64,000 bases of DNA from Siphonodentalium dalli (GCA_032622095.1 CP136066.1:189834816-189898815); one strand, 5' to 3'; shown: positions 1-13,267, numbered from the stretch's first letter. The notes: generated by a model from the sequence alone, not told the origin. Program-made: numbers and translations.

Positions 1-181
1 CGCACGAAATGCTTCACATATGGTATATATCTAGCGCACGAAATACTTCACATATGGTATCTACGCACGAAATGCTTCACATATGGTATCTACGCACGAA
101 ATGCTTCACATATGGTATCTAGCGCACGAAATGCTTCACATATGGTATCTAGCGCACGAAATGCTTCACATATGGTATCAC
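1..181. repeat. Tandem repeat, about 30-bp unit
   Basis: About six copies of a 29-34 bp unit beginning CGCACGAAATGCTTCACATA and ending GGTATCTA(G) run from the first base of the window, so the array probably continues to the left. Copies differ mainly by a missing AG at the junction. Confidence 0.95.
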
Positions 182-517
182 GCTTGGTAGTGCACGCTTT
201 CGATTGCTAAATTATGGAATTACAGAATATGTCTTCGGTTCCGTTATCGCTTATTAGAACTTATGAAATGCCACGAGTAATTGCACGATTGATTCTTAGC
301 GGATACTGGGAGGCTAATTTAGTTCAAATGGGAGCTGAATAATAACTTTAGGATTTAATTATAGAATGTTCTATATTTCACTATGCATATTGTAGACAGA
401 AATGCATACTTCATAAGAAGTTTGTCGTTTATATCCCAGCACATTTGAGTCTTCAACGACGAATTGACTGCAAACTTTCTAGCGTGTGAACGTACCCTCA
501 CATTTATTAATTCTCTC
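182..517. other. No feature recognised
   Basis: Unique-looking AT-rich sequence between the left-edge array and the first TTAA element. I see no coding signal. Confidence 0.5.
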
Positions 518-745
518 TTAACCCTTCCATTACTGGAGCTTCCTACTTTTGCGAAAACCCTGTTCCAGTGCATTCTCTTATATATGCGAGTCTCCAATAT
601 GGTGCATCGCATATATAAGAGAATACCTTGGCCTAACAATATTTACATTGACCGTGTAAGCCATTGTATTCTCTTATATATGCGAATACACTGGCATATG
701 ATCTTTAATGCTGCCCCAACGGAACTACCGTCATGAAAGGGTTAA
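518..745. mobile_element. TTAA-bounded MITE, family A, copy 1
   Basis: The element begins TTAACCCTTCCATTAC and ends GTCATGAAAGGGTTAA, so its ends are inverted repeats flanked by TTAA, as for piggyBac-type insertions. Inside are two copies of the hairpin module CATTCTCTTATATATGCGAG with its inverse. It has no coding capacity. Other copies are at 7889-8152 and 33694-33959. Confidence 0.85.
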
Positions 746-1032
746 TGAAGCCTAATGATGACATTGTTGAGTTACATGTTATTATGTGAACTTCTTGGGA
801 GAGTTGACCGAAAGACAGAGGGCTTATGCTGATTGTAAACACTGTTGATATGAACATGACACTAACACAATTTTGTTTACGCTATTTGTCTCAATTGTTT
901 CATTTTTGGTTTTTTTTATATATTATTTATTCCTATAAATAATTATGTCATCTTTGTGGGAAACATTCTTGACTTATGTTGATGTTGCTCAAATTTCTTA
1001 TCTTAAACTCACATAGAAGCTGTGGATATGTC

Positions 1033-1370
1033 TTAAAGGCACGGATGACCTTCGCGGTGGTTATTGCTGTTAAAATAGTCACACCCGTTAAACTGCCATA
1101 AACAGAAAGAATATTAAAATATAGAAATATTCCGTTCTAATACCAATCATAAATATCGCGTAAATAGCATAAACAAAAGCCAGGTTGTGTAACATTTTTG
1201 GCTTTTGTTTACATAACAAAGCGTACAAACTTGACACTAACATACTATTTACGCGGTATTTATCAGTTTGTGTATATTTTAGTATTATTTCCGGTTATGC
1301 CGGTTTTAACAAATGTGACTATTCTAACTGCAATATCCACCGCGAAGGCCATCTGGGCCATCTGGCGACA
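1033..1370. mobile_element. TTAA-type MITE, family F, copy 1 (worn right end)
   Basis: The left end TTAAAGGCACGGATGACC with CTTCGCGGTGG is mirrored near 1338 by CCACCGCGAAGGCCATCTGG, but the last bases including the right TTAA have decayed. A better copy lies at 50813-51271. Confidence 0.65.
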
Positions 1371-1566
1371 ACTGTAATAAAAACACACTTGTTTTCGAAT
1401 CTTCTTTGTCATAACTGCAAAATAATTACGAACAAACGAAATTTATTTAAATTAAACTAATAATTCCAAAGCTTAGTCTGTGTTATTGTGTTAGCAAGAT
1501 AAGCTTCCTTACTTGCTCAAGTATTAAGCAGCGTGAATTCCGTTATTTATTCCTTATTAAAAAAAT

Positions 1567-2550
1567 TGGGAAAATGTGGGAAATGACCACGAAAACGTCT
1601 TTAGTAAGGCGAGATGAAATATTGGGTGAAAAATATCCGGGTCAAAAGTAAAAAAATGCCTCGAAAATAGGCAAAGTCCGAAAATAAACGGTAATTATCT
1701 GAAACAAGTTCGGAGTCTTAAATGGTCACCTCGACCAAAAACTTTGGGCCGAAAACATTTTGGGTCGAGTCCAAAAACGTGGGTCGAATTTCAGTTTTCG
1801 CTCTGCTCGGTCGGGAAAATGAGACAAAATGACCCATGTTCATAAATGGCCACATGGGCCGAACTTTTTTAGCCGAATTTTTTTTTGGTCGAGTCCGAAA
1901 AAGTGTGTCTAATAGAAAATCCCGCTCTGCTCGGTCAGAAAGTTTTTGGAAAATGTGGCAAATGACCATGGCAACTTCTTTAGTAAGGTAAGACGAAGTT
2001 TCCTGTGAAAAAAACATCCGGGTTAAATGTTCAAAAATTCCTAGAAAATTGGCAAAGTCTGAAAATAAACGGAAATTGTCCGAAACAAGTTCGCCGTCAT
2101 AAATGGCCATCGGCCAAAACTTTTGGGCGGAAAATTGTTTGGGTCGAGGTAAAAAAAAAGTGGGTCGAATTTCAGTTTTCGCTCTGCTCGGTTAGGAAAA
2201 TTTGGGAAATTGCGGCAAAATGTCCCATATTCATAAATGGCCACCTGGGCTGACCTTGGCCGAACTTTTTCAGCCGAAAAAGTGAGTCTAATAGGAATTC
2301 CCGCTCTGCTCGGAAAATTTGGGAAACTGTGGCAAATGACCATGGCAACGTCTTTGGTAAGGTGAGACGAAATTTTTTATAAAACAAGATCCGGGTCAAA
2401 AGTTCAAAAATGCCTCGAAAATAAACGGAAATTGTCCGAAACAAGTTCGGGTCATTAATGGCAACCACGGCCAAAAAGTTTGGGAAGAAATTTTTTTTTG
2501 GACACAACCGAAAACTAAAATTTTCCCGACCGAGCAGAGCTGGACTATTT
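1567..2550. repeat. Diverged tandem repeat, about 375-bp unit, about 2.6 copies
   Basis: Units start near 1567, 1948 and 2321 with GGAAAATGTGG(G/C)AAATGACC and each contains AAATGGCCA and TTTCGCTCTGCTCGG segments. Copies differ by many substitutions and indels, so the array is old. Short open frames across it are by-products of the repeat. Confidence 0.85.
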
Positions 2551-3967
2551 GGCGGCCTGGCATACTCTCGATACCAAATTGCGTTGAACAAAATGTTGAT
2601 AAATAACACTTTTTGTGCAATTTTATATTACAGTTGACAGTCTTTAACATTAATTTTTGTCAATCAATCGATTCTGATAACTGAAGCGGCATTTCAAGAA
2701 ATGTTGTTTGTGTACCTTTATCCATATAAGGACCAACAACATCATACCTAAACCAGAAGACTCCATATCAGTACAGCAGAGCCTGGAGAGCAGGGTCGTC
2801 AATGGAGCTTTCCGCGTATATTCATTTATTAGATAAACTTAAGGTTGCTATGCGACCAGGCTTCTGCAGAAACACTTTAATTAGTTTTAGAGTGCTATCG
2901 ATAAGCATGCAATAATACACCCGTGATCACACCTTATTTATCAATTGTGAGATATATCTCGACTGAAAAAATGAAAAAAAAGGTTATAATCATTGTGGAT
3001 TACCAACATTATTGCACAAATCGAACTTTCAGTTCATTATGAAAAGGTTGTTTGAAAGTAGGCAATTTAAGTTATTTAGCACTGACAGTATGCGCGGATG
3101 TAAAACTTAGGGTGAACAACAAAATTCCAATGCAACAAGCGGCGACCGACTCAGCTTATAGGTAGACAATGTTTGCTAATAATTATATGATTATCAGCGA
3201 TGGAAAAGTCATTTGACACCCCCGTAAACAAACATGGTATCACTGACACTGATGTTGTGACCGAATAGTTTTAAAAATGAATGTGTCATCCATCACTCAA
3301 ATGAATGTTTTATCGCCCAGCGATCTTAGTTTGCGCTCACTTGGCATATTTAAAGGAATTTCCGGTTTATTTACGAATTTATCGTAAATACATGCAATAG
3401 ACACGTTTGGACTTTTGGGTGCCAAAGTCACGGAGTGATAGCGCCCCGGTGTGACATCATGTCTGTGCGACTTGACAACTCTCGGGTCCGACAATGGTCA
3501 GACCATATCACGCAGCTTGAAAATGACAAGTTGGTTTAAAGATGCTAAATCTTATGTTTCGTCGATATATTTAACTATATAATGGTAAATTTTCGATAGT
3601 GGAGAAGGCGGTAATACTAGCAACATATTTTTCAACTGAGCAAAAACTAAAAAGAGAGCCGACTAACATCGGCAGTCAGTTGGAAGTTTCCCAACCGTAT
3701 GGGGATGTCAGGTTGGAAATTTCCAACAGTTGGAAAGATTATTGTACCAGTTGGAAAATACCAACGGAAGGGGGTGCAAATAGAAATCATCAAAATGTGT
3801 TCACGGGGAGGGGTGCAGTAGGAAATTGCAATGTGAGCACCCCGAACGGGGACCACCTAGCCACGTCTCTGTACACAGTCGGCAACGACAGTAAGTGGAT
3901 GTTGATGAATATGTTATCGACGGTGATAAACAGTACACTGTGCACCGGAAATTTGCAATACAACGCG
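2551..3967. other. No feature recognised
   Basis: No gene, long inverted repeat or tandem array was found. A cluster of TTGGAA-type motifs near 3670-3780 is locally repetitive. Confidence 0.4.
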
Positions 3968-4082
3968 ATAAAAAGCACAGGTCCCCAGAACAAAATTTGA
4001 CCCCACCCCCTATGATACTTAATCCTATTAAGTATCATAGGGGGTGGGGTCAAATTTTGTTCTGGGGACCTGTGATAAAAAG
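3968..4082. mobile_element. hAT-type foldback MITE with perfect 48-bp arms
   Basis: Arms 3976-4023 and 4027-4074 are exact reverse complements around a 3-base loop (CCT). The terminus reads CACAGGTCCCCAG. Both sides carry the identical 8-bp direct repeat ATAAAAAG (3968-3975 and 4075-4082), the target-duplication length of hAT elements. Family assignment rests on that length and on the terminus only. Confidence 0.85.
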
Positions 4083-4354
4083 GGCGTTGCGTGATCACTC
4101 TTACGGACTATAAAGAATCACATCGGGGAATTAAGCATTAGATTCACGCTTTGTATAATAATCCAGTAGGGACCCACCCTTGGTTAACTGGTTCGCTGCT
4201 AAATATCCTATATACACATAATGAAATGCGTATATATATTTCAATAAACAGAACATTATTAAATTTTAATCTCGGGGTAGGTAATTTACTACATTTGCAC
4301 TATGTTCTTAAATACCCCCCCCCCCCCCACATGTAAACATGTACATGTGTGATT

Positions 4355-4615
4355 AGGTTATGAGCCTGGATGTCTCATTAGGCTATGGTTATAACATGGA
4401 TGTCTCATTGGGCTATGGTTAGGAGCCTGGATGCATCAGTAGGCTATGGCTATGAGCCTGGGTGTCGGGACTATGTGATGGTTATGAGTCTGGTTGTCGG
4501 ATTAGGTTAGGGTTATAAGTTTCTTTTTCAGAATATGTTATGGTTATGAGTCTGGTTGTCAAATTAGGTTATGTATATGAGCCTGGATGTCTGATTAGGT
4601 TATGGTTATGAGCTT
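4355..4615. repeat. Degenerate minisatellite, about 36-bp unit
   Basis: Roughly seven loose copies of a unit built from GGTTATGAGCCTGGATGTCT plus CATTAGGCTAT. Confidence 0.8.
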
Positions 4616-5360
4616 GACAATTTTATGTTTTAGTTTCGAACGAAATCGTAGGTGTAATCATATGTCTGTATTTTAGCTTCTTTGTAAAATTTGTCATTGA
4701 GTTATGCCCATTGGTTTGCACACACAAAACGCTCAATTTTACCATTTTATTTTACTCAAATTGAACATTTTCAACCCAAAAAACAGACCATGACAGAGCG
4801 AATGTCAGTGATAGAGCTATTGTAGAGCTGAGAAATATTTGAAATATAAAAAAAGTTATTGTATCAATTTGATAAAAATGTCTTACAAGCGCAGATGACA
4901 TAATTCAGGGGAGACGAATCGGGCTATTGTCCTATAACCAATAACACAGAGTTGGCCTTCACTGAATAGGAAAATCCTGTTGCGCATCCAACTTTTTCAC
5001 TCTTTTGTGAACTTTCCCAGTTTTGTCAAATAATTAAACTTTCAAACCAGTAATAACACATTTAACGCAGGCTACACTGGCTGTTATGCCCCCGAGATAC
5101 TTATTTTTCTATGTTTCAGACCCCCTACAATCCGATAAATCGTGTACTGCTACCTAAAACATTCGAAGACATATATATTGTAAAATATTTAAATAATGAC
5201 ACATGTGATTGTTGCAAAGCGACAATAATCAAAATGGCTATTTCATGTCGTTTTCAAACCCCTGAGCAGCCATGATTAAAATATATTTGTTCATGAATGT
5301 TTCATGCGGACACTAACTTTTCTCAAATCGCTTGTATTAGCCTAACACTGCAAATTGATA
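4616..5360. other. No feature recognised
   Basis: AT-rich sequence without coding or repeat signal that I could support. Confidence 0.4.
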
Positions 5361-5920
5361 AAAATGGTCGTTAATAAATGGACAATCCGACCACGCGTGG
5401 CACGTGAGTTTGGGATTGTCCACTAAATTACGACATATATAGATATAGATATAGATATAGATATAGATATAGATATAGCTTCATATTAAATCTAAAGGGT
5501 AATAACTCTATAAAGAATGTACCTTTACTAAATGACGGAGATTTGTGTGAGAAATTTGCAACACCACAACAGATCAACTTTTGTGAAATATAAGTCAAAT
5601 TCTTCCCTTGGATGGGTTCTTCCCTTGGTGGGTGGGTTTGGGGGAGGTTTGGGGCACGCTCTTTAAAAACTCTTCTTCGAATATTTCCATTATTTCATCA
5701 ACAACTCTTCTTCAAATATCTCCGCTATTTCGTCAAAAACACTTCTTCTCATACAAATCACCGTTATTTAGCAAATTAATATTATGTATAGAATTATTGC
5801 CCTTCATATTAAATATGAAGCTAACATGCAGGATCAGCAAAACATGTCTTCATTTAGTGGACAATTCCAAGCTCGCGTGCCACGCGTGGTTGGATTGTCC
5901 ATTTATTAATGACCATTTTA
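5361..5920. mobile_element. MITE with about 68-bp terminal inverted repeats
   Basis: Left arm 5361-5428 and right arm 5853-5920 are near-perfect reverse complements, beginning AAAATGGTCGTTAATAAATG and containing the palindrome CCACGCGTGG. No target duplication is clear and no protein is encoded. Confidence 0.85.
5432..5481. repeat. (GATATA)n microsatellite
   Basis: About seven hexamers of ATAGAT, lying just inside the left arm of the surrounding MITE. Confidence 0.95.
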
Positions 5921-6409
5921 GGTACCGATTGTCCATTTATAAGTGGACAATCCTTGAAGAATTGCCTGGAATAAACTGTATGTGACGGTTTTAACTCGAA
6001 AAATGCACGATTTAATCACTTTGTGTGCGATTTTGCTTTGCGTCGCTTACAATCGTGGAATTTTCCCGGATAAATAATGTCTATGTTTATTGAGAAATCG
6101 GCTCACGAAAGTCACAAAAAGTATGCAACCTCGAGCTGGGACCAACCCCTACTGTGAAGTAGATTATTGAGGAACAAGTGTTAACAGCGAAATATATCCC
6201 CTGTCTTGTTTGTTCAATGTTATATATTTCCCTGTCAGAACGAATCAGAACATCATGTTTTGTACTTGTGGAATACGATCTCTACCGGCGTAACTATAGA
6301 GTAGAGATGCATGGCATGATCTAGTGTTTACTCTTCTCAATATCAACCCTCACCGCTTCATCTAATCACATGATCAACATATATCTTGCATCCAAAGTTT
6401 CTGATTTTT

Positions 6410-6885
6410 TTAAAGGCCCAGTTAATTTTCGATCTCCCAGATTACATTATATAAAACATATGCCATATTATATACCATTTGAAAGAGGAAGCTCCAAAAC
6501 ATTGTAATATCAACTTATCCGGTGTAATAAACTGTGGACATGTTGTTTTTGTTGAATTGCCAATGCGTTTTGTCATCAAGATTGAAGTAAAAATCAGTAT
6601 TATTTTGTTCAATGCATGCATGGGGAATAACTATATATATTAAAGATAGAGGTATTCTCCTTCCATTGAAAAAGTTTGAATTCTGTTGCATTCTGGTTGC
6701 CAAAGGGGGGAAGTCTTCAGCAGTTTTCTATTTCTCTGTGGGCATCTTCTGAGACACAGATGTTTCAAATAGTGATGAATAAAAGTAATTTAACCATATT
6801 TTATGTCATAGATTGTTATTAAAACCGTATATCAAGTCACTATAAAAAAAATAATCGGCGACTCGAAAATTACGTGGGCCTTTAA
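6410..6885. mobile_element. TTAA-bounded MITE, family B, copy 1
   Basis: Starts TTAAAGGCCCAGTTAATTTT and ends AAAATTACGTGGGCCTTTAA, inverted ends flanked by TTAA. A second copy at 27037-27476 shares most of the interior, including GGAAGCTCCAAAACATTG. Confidence 0.9.
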
Positions 6886-7317
6886 GGACAAAATGTCAAT
6901 TCAATTGGTATTTAGTTTAATAAATAAAATGTTCGCACCGCATGTATAATTGGTGTTCAAAACCGCCATGTGTCTTCAAAATCGAACAATTCTCCGGTTT
7001 TACATCAAATGTATTCCACTCTCATCACCGTTGTGCCCAGGTACTCAAATTCACAATATAAAAAAATGTTAACCAGAACATCCAGCCAAGTCATAGGAGA
7101 CGTCATTCTGTTTTCTGAGGCCAGGTGGAAACGAATATAAGTTTAAAAAGAAAACCTGGCATGAATTCCATGCGACTCGTGTAAATATCAGTCCCGGTCT
7201 CAATACTATAAATCTTCTATACATGTAAATTACAAGTTTATAGAAAAGTGATTCCATTTATTCATAACAACAGGGTCGTTTTCTCATTTCTGTTTACATT
7301 ATGCGAAGATATAGAAA

Positions 7318-7466
7318 ATACCTACAGTTTATGTTTGAATAATGAAACATCTCATTCGTATATGGAAAGAATATCGAATTATCACGAGCGGCTTGCTCGA
7401 TATTTCTCTCCAGACACGAATGAGATGTTTCAGGTATTCAAACAAAAAACTGTAGGCATTCTTTTT
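7318..7466. repeat. Imperfect inverted repeat, arms about 70 bp
   Basis: The left arm with CCTACAGTTTATGTTTGAAT and GAAACATCTCATTCG is mirrored in the right arm around a short centre near GAGCGGCTTGCTC. It sits just beyond the 3' end of the claudin-type gene; TTTATT at 7463-7468 would read AATAAA on the minus strand. Confidence 0.75.
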
Positions 7467-7656
7467 ATTATATACGCCTAATTGATGCTCAAAGTTACGG
7501 TATTTAAAACAATACAAATGAGCACATGACGTGTGAAATGTTTTTGATACTTCTCGTTTCAATGTTTTCGAATTCCGAAGCGTTACTCGTGTATAAATGT
7601 TATGGTATCGACCGACCCCTGATGGGTCTATATTCCTGTGTGGTGTGTGGTGAATG

Positions 7657-10600
7657 TTACGAGCTTGCGCCTTCGGCTGACTTTTTCCTGAAGATATAGA
7701 TCATGATCCCAGCCACTAGAGACAATATCCCAGAAAACCAGGCCAGGTGGAACGACCAGGCTTTCTTATCCCCGAAGGCGGCCGAAATGCTGGCAACAGC
7801 CGCAAATGCCGCGATTGCTGAAAGAGAAATAATGAGCAGTGTTAATGATGAAAACGTCTAACTTCGCCCATCAACAAATAACAGACTATTAACCCTTTCA
7901 TTACGGGAGCTGCGCTTGTGCAGCATTAAAGATCCTGTGCCAGTGCATTATATTATATATGCGAGTCTCCCGTAGGGAGCATTGCATATATATAAGAAAA
8001 TGCACTGGCTTACAAGGTCAATGTAAATATTGTTAGGTCAAAGTATTCTCTTATATATGCGAGTATCCATGTGAAAGACTCGCACATATAAGAGAACGCT
8101 TTGGCACAGGGTTTTCGCCAAATTTCAGGAAGCTCCAGTCATGGACGGCTAATGTGGTCGTTGTGGCAACAAACCGGTCCGAACCATGAAAAAATTTGTA
8201 TATTTCTGCATATATTTGGGAAATTTGTTATCTAAGATGGAATCTAACATGGTTGTCTATAAATGTATATTACATCAGTTCTAGAAATAAGTCATCCTAT
8301 ATACGGTATTTTGTGGCATAGGAATTACGCAGTTATACCTTGTGTGAAATTAGCGTACGAGTGTGAATAAAGTGACGCGGAGAGAAAAATAAAACAATTG
8401 CAGCCATAAAATGGCTGTCAAAATGGCCACAACTCAAAGCCACGACACGCCAAAAGCAACATATTGTATCCTGATTTTACGGAACAATGATTTGTGAATG
8501 GACTAATGTACAAATATGTCACGCTTGTAATTGCCGTTATTTTGGAAAGTGGATGTAAATATGTGACCCGCCATATCAAATCCAGTCGGAAGTAGGAATT
8601 TTGTTTACCCTGTGCCAATGCATTCTCTTATATATGCGAGTCGACCACAAATGTCGTGATCAATTATATGTTGTTGGAAATAAACTAGGCATAGTGTTTA
8701 GTTTAAATGAGTTATTTGTTCAGCAGAATCCCGCCACTATGCTATGACTAAATTGAATTTGATATTTTGAAGTACAGAATACAGTACAGTCACAGTCTGT
8801 GTGACTGTTTCAAATTCATAATATACGTCGAAGAAAACAGCACATTACAGAAGAAATTTTGCTGAACAAATAGCTCCACACAACATAGACAACGGGATTA
8901 ATAAGTTCCATCAATTACGTACAACAACATATAATTCAGTTACCATACCTGCATGTACATCCTCGAAACGTGAATTGAAGAAAATGGTGACTGATTTCTC
9001 TCGCGCAATTATGCGAAGCCTCATAATTATAACGTGACCAAACCACGTGGCCAAGTCACGTGTTGACATTTACCAAACTATGACTGATATTTTACGGACC
9101 TAATAAATTATACGTAAATATATAGCATATGTCGTAAAAACGGAATAATGATCTGAGAAATAAAGTTCCAAAGGCTCATAGAATCAAAACACTGACATAC
9201 ATGTCATAGTCTGGCACCATATCGTATTCTGCGAAGAAATGCCTAGAAAACATACAGTTTAAATTTGCGAGTGTTGATACACGTACCATTAGATTGGAGG
9301 GGTTTGTACTACTATAGTTGCCGTGTCTTATAATCGCCTACACTATTAGCTTAAAGTGGTATGTATTACTCGACACCTTCTGCTCCTCTCAAATAAGTCT
9401 GCATGCTATTACAATAAGTGTGTTCTATAGGGTCCAGAACCTATTTAGTGACTCACCTGACACGAAAGCTAGAATCATGGATACTAAACGTAGCTTGTCT
9501 ATACTTTTCAGTAAGTTGACGATCAATGTAGCTAAGGTGGCCAACATGACTAGGATAGCTGTTACGGCGAAGAATCGACATGCCATGAGCCCAGCTGTAA
9601 ATAAATCAAAATATATTCAATTCAGCACTTATTTACTCTTATAAAAAAAGTGCTGAAGGGTACACAGGGTTTGTGATCGATCGACACTAACGTGGTTACA
9701 TCAATTTTGTTCCTGAAAGCCTGACGCCCATCAAAGCCGACAAAGCCTGGTTTGTTTTCAGTTTATTATAATTTCCATTGGAAGGTAAAATAGATTTCTC
9801 TTTCAGAAACCATGGCACACACGGAGACTAAACGTCATTTAAAACGAGAGTTTAAAACCAGTGTACCCTTCAGCACATTTTCAAAACCTGTATACACTTT
9901 GGCACTTTTTATTGAGAGTGAACCCTTCAGTCGTATTTACCCTGGCACCGTAAAACCATAACAAGATCATCCTTGATTTCAGTGACTAAAATTGAGACAT
10001 TGATGTTATCGAATAAATTTGACACCAATTTCGACACAGATAGGTAGGAGTTCATGCTAGCAATTTCGGTGAATATACTTTATTGTTTATAGAGTATTAA
10101 TTTGTCTTCAAGTTTGCGAGATTTCCTGATAATGGCTTGACCTCTGTCCGGCCATCAAGATTGGTGGTGTCTTGAGGCCTAAATATGCCGAAAATCAAAT
10201 CCTATTTTTGTATAAATACTTCGGGTATCATGAACGTGTGTTTTTTGTGAAAAATCGGAACAGACAATCCATACATTTTATGCGTTATTTTCAAAGTATT
10301 ATCATTCTTATCATGCTTCACTCTTGAAAGTCTTGTTGAAATCCACGAACCTGTATTTTTATAATAGATGGCCAAAGACATGCTGTTCTCGATACAAGAA
10401 CATGTGTCAACACGAACATGACCACGACCATCACACGTGTTATTTTCACACTAATTTTAGCAATTTGTTTTTGTCAATTTTGCACCCCCCCCCCTCACCT
10501 CTGACACCCCAATCTCGCACATTTTCACATGTTAGAAATCCCTCTTAAATTGTTTGTTGAAAAGTGTCATATGGCATACAGAATTGTAAATAAACGACGA

Positions 10601-12359
10601 ATTTTATGAAGTGAATATATACATATATATATACAGTTGTATTGATATATTAGTTATTATTGCCAATGCCATGCACTGACAGTGTATTATAGATATTAAA
10701 TGACATATCTTGTAGTTGCTTGAGACGACATTGATAAATATATTGTCTTCGTCGATGAAAACGCCTCCATCGTTTAAAAGTCAAAAGTATTCATGGAATT
10801 ATTTTATTGAATAACAAAACATACACGGAATAGCACGCAAATAAATGACCGTCACATATTTCAAGGGAGAGGACGGGAACTAACACACAGTCACAAGAGC
10901 ACAGTCTACCACTCTTCATTTGCACCTGGTGTATGTCATCATCTAAGGTGTCGCGGACATAGAAAATGTTTATTCGAAATAACATGGAAGATTGGTGTGT
11001 TGTCGTGTGTTCGAATCGGCAACAAGCTGTTTGTGCGGGTCACGTCTTGGTGGTCTACGGTTCGCGAACACAGAAGAACATCTAACAGGCACCAAATCGA
11101 CTATATATCGTCAAAAATCGCGTGAGAAATAGAAATATTAATGTTGATGTTATTAAATATTTATACAAATCCAAATGATAGTGGTGTCGGCTCGGATGCA
11201 AAAATGCTATGAGGTCAGAACACAAAATTAGTGTATAATTAAAAGCAATAGCTTATCATTTACATTCCCAATTTCACCTCCCTATACTTCATATCAGACT
11301 CACACAAACATTTGATATGTCACCTCACACTCTTGTCTATACCGATCTATACTTCGTTCCGCTATACTAAATCTATTTTCAATCAATTTCTTTCTATTAC
11401 TCCATATGGAAAAAACAAATCTCATTTTGATATATCTATCGATCCAGCCCAAACTGTGAGTAGCTGAATAACATATATACCACCAACTATCTTCTAAAAT
11501 TACTATGAACACCATTACCTAATATTATGTCATCATTCTAACAGTGTGGACTTATTCACACGTAATCGGAAACGATCCCCATAAGATTTATGCTTGATGC
11601 CGGATCCCCTCCATACAACCAATATTCATGCTTCATATTTTCTACCATGCATTCTTTTTAATTATATGGTAGAAATACTGTTGTTTTTTTGTTTGAACAT
11701 ATTTATTGTGACCCACATATACATAGAATAATTTACATAACACAGAATATATGGATAATGTTGTGGGTGCACAGGGGATCGGAGCACACGTTACCAAACT
11801 TAGTGAGGCTGCTCTCCCCTGGCGTTCAGCTGCTGATGAATATAAATCGATGGTGTTGCAGGAATGAAATTTGATGAGAGTTTTGTTTTCTTATTTGTAT
11901 GGGGGACGGTCTCTCATACAATCGGCCAGATACATGTATACATAGGGGAACCGTCTCCCAATCAAAAAATGTAGGTTGTAGTTGTGGCTATGGCAGTGGG
12001 CGGAGCCCCACATCGATGGGAATAGTGATTACTAAAATCGGTCTGTGGATATGATGAATGATTGTACTGTCTCGAATAAACGCATATTCAATACTGTTTA
12101 CTGTTTACTGTTTACTGTTTACATCAACACAGAAGAACGCGTATTCGAATATCCGAGTTTCTTTAGAACAATATCGATCTTATTTCATCATGTTATTTTT
12201 TATCTCAAGTCATCTTTTTATCTTATGAGAATTTGAACTTGTCTGTTATCAGCTACACTTTTTATCTTTGTTGCTCATGTGTCTTTTAAATATTTAGATT
12301 TTTTAACCACTCGATGTATGCGCATTGAAACAAATTTATTGTGGAATGCGTTTTAAATG

Positions 12360-12392
<33 letters not shown>

Positions 12393-13016
12393 CCCTCTGA
12401 AAGGCCACATTGTGCATGCTAAACGATGCACGTGTTGGTATGGCGTTAAAGTGATGTAAAACACTCCGGTATGGTGATCAAATATAAATGGAGAATAATC
12501 TTGTTCAAAGTAGTAAGTTTTACAAATAGTATCAATATTGACAACACACACCGTCATTCTTGTATATGAATTAAATGCAGTGACTCTCGATGGCGAAATC
12601 GTTTTCGTTAGTTTATCGCTAATAGATGCGTCCCGAATCGAGTAGTAAATATTTACAATTGAACGTAGTTCTGACGATGTTTTCTATGGAGTGGTACGGT
12701 CGATTTGCTTGAAATTTCCGGCGATGATAGTAGAATGCTACATTCAACCAGTTGGCATAGCGCCTGAACACTAACTGAACAGTTTCACGCACCCGAACAA
12801 GTACATAATATATCTTTAAAATCAATTGTTCTACATACCTGGTACTTTTGCAAAGTCAAAGCACTTATCAGATCCTCTTTGGCAGGCTTTAAATAACCCA
12901 GAATGATTGCCGAAGGCGTCTAGCAGCCAGTGAGTCGTCCCTACTGCAACAATTTGGAACAAAATGGCGAGACCGATGGCCGCCATCCCAATGAAGAGAA
13001 ACATTTTAGTGTCCAT
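7657..13016 (-). CDS. PMP22/claudin-type four-pass membrane protein, 3 exons
   Basis: Seen: exon 1 13016-12839 (ATG, donor GTATGT), exon 2 9594-9457 (acceptor TTTACAG, donor GTGAGT) and exon 3 7817-7657 (acceptor TTTCAG, stop TAA). All joins are phase 1 and give 158 residues. Hydrophobic segments lie near residues 5-27, 60-84, 95-120 and 126-147. The first outer loop holds W30, G40-L41, C45 and C52, the W-GL-C-C pattern of the PMP22/EMP/claudin family, and a possible N-glycosylation site NHS at 37. The tail is short and basic (RKK). Known: members are plasma-membrane proteins of junctions, myelin or epithelia. Inferred: the exact subfamily cannot be told by eye. The length is normal for PMP22-like proteins and short for vertebrate claudins. 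Several MITEs sit in the introns and upstream. Confidence 0.9.
7889..8152. mobile_element. TTAA-type MITE, family A, copy 2 (truncates an open stretch at the gene 3' end region, inside intron 2)
   Basis: Left end TTAACCCTTTCATTACGGG; worn right end CAGTCATGGACGGCTAA. Two hairpin modules of the CTCTTATATATGCGAG type lie inside. It sits just upstream (in transcript direction) of exon 3 of the claudin-type gene, in intron 2. Confidence 0.8.
8563..8650. mobile_element. Truncated end of a GTGACCCGCC-type MITE
   Basis: TATGTGACCCGCCATATCAA followed by CCCTGTGCCAATGCATTCTC matches the left end of the full element at 13268-13737, then the similarity stops. Located in intron 2 of the claudin-type gene. 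Confidence 0.75.
9643..9885. repeat. Possible small MITE with short inverted ends
   Basis: GTGCTGAAGGGTACAC at 9649 is inverted as GTGTACCCTTCAGCAC near 9861-9876. No target duplication was recognised. It lies in intron 1, close to exon 2 of the claudin-type gene. Confidence 0.45.
10608..10635. repeat. AT/ATAC microsatellite
   Basis: A short run of ATATATAC-type dinucleotides in intron 1 of the claudin-type gene. Confidence 0.8.
12096..12122. repeat. (TTTACTG)n short tandem repeat
   Basis: Four heptamers in a row in intron 1 of the claudin-type gene. Confidence 0.9.
12361..12392. repeat. (ATA)n microsatellite
   Basis: About ten ATA/TAA triplets in intron 1 of the claudin-type gene. Confidence 0.95.
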
Positions 13017-13082
13017 GGCTGTGTTTCGAATTCACTCTGACGGTCACCAGTAACACAATTCGTGGGTATGCAGGCGTCTTCG

Positions 13083-13089
13083 TTTTATA
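13083..13089 (-). promoter_or_regulatory. TATA box of the claudin-type gene
   Basis: The minus strand reads AATATAAAACG about 70 bases before the start codon at 13016, a good distance for a short 5' leader. The fold-back element at 13268-13737 begins about 180 bp further upstream. Confidence 0.6.
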
Positions 13090-13267
13090 TTGAATGGACA
13101 AGAACGTCACTAAAGTGGTTTGTCAAGTGGATTTTCTGTACCAGACGCCTTCGGTGACCAACACGTAAATTAAAGTGTGGCAAAATATCAGAACACAATC
13201 ATCACAGCTGTTGTTGGGTGAGACTGGCTATTCCCGGTTTCTGACTGGTACTTGTGGAATTCATCGA

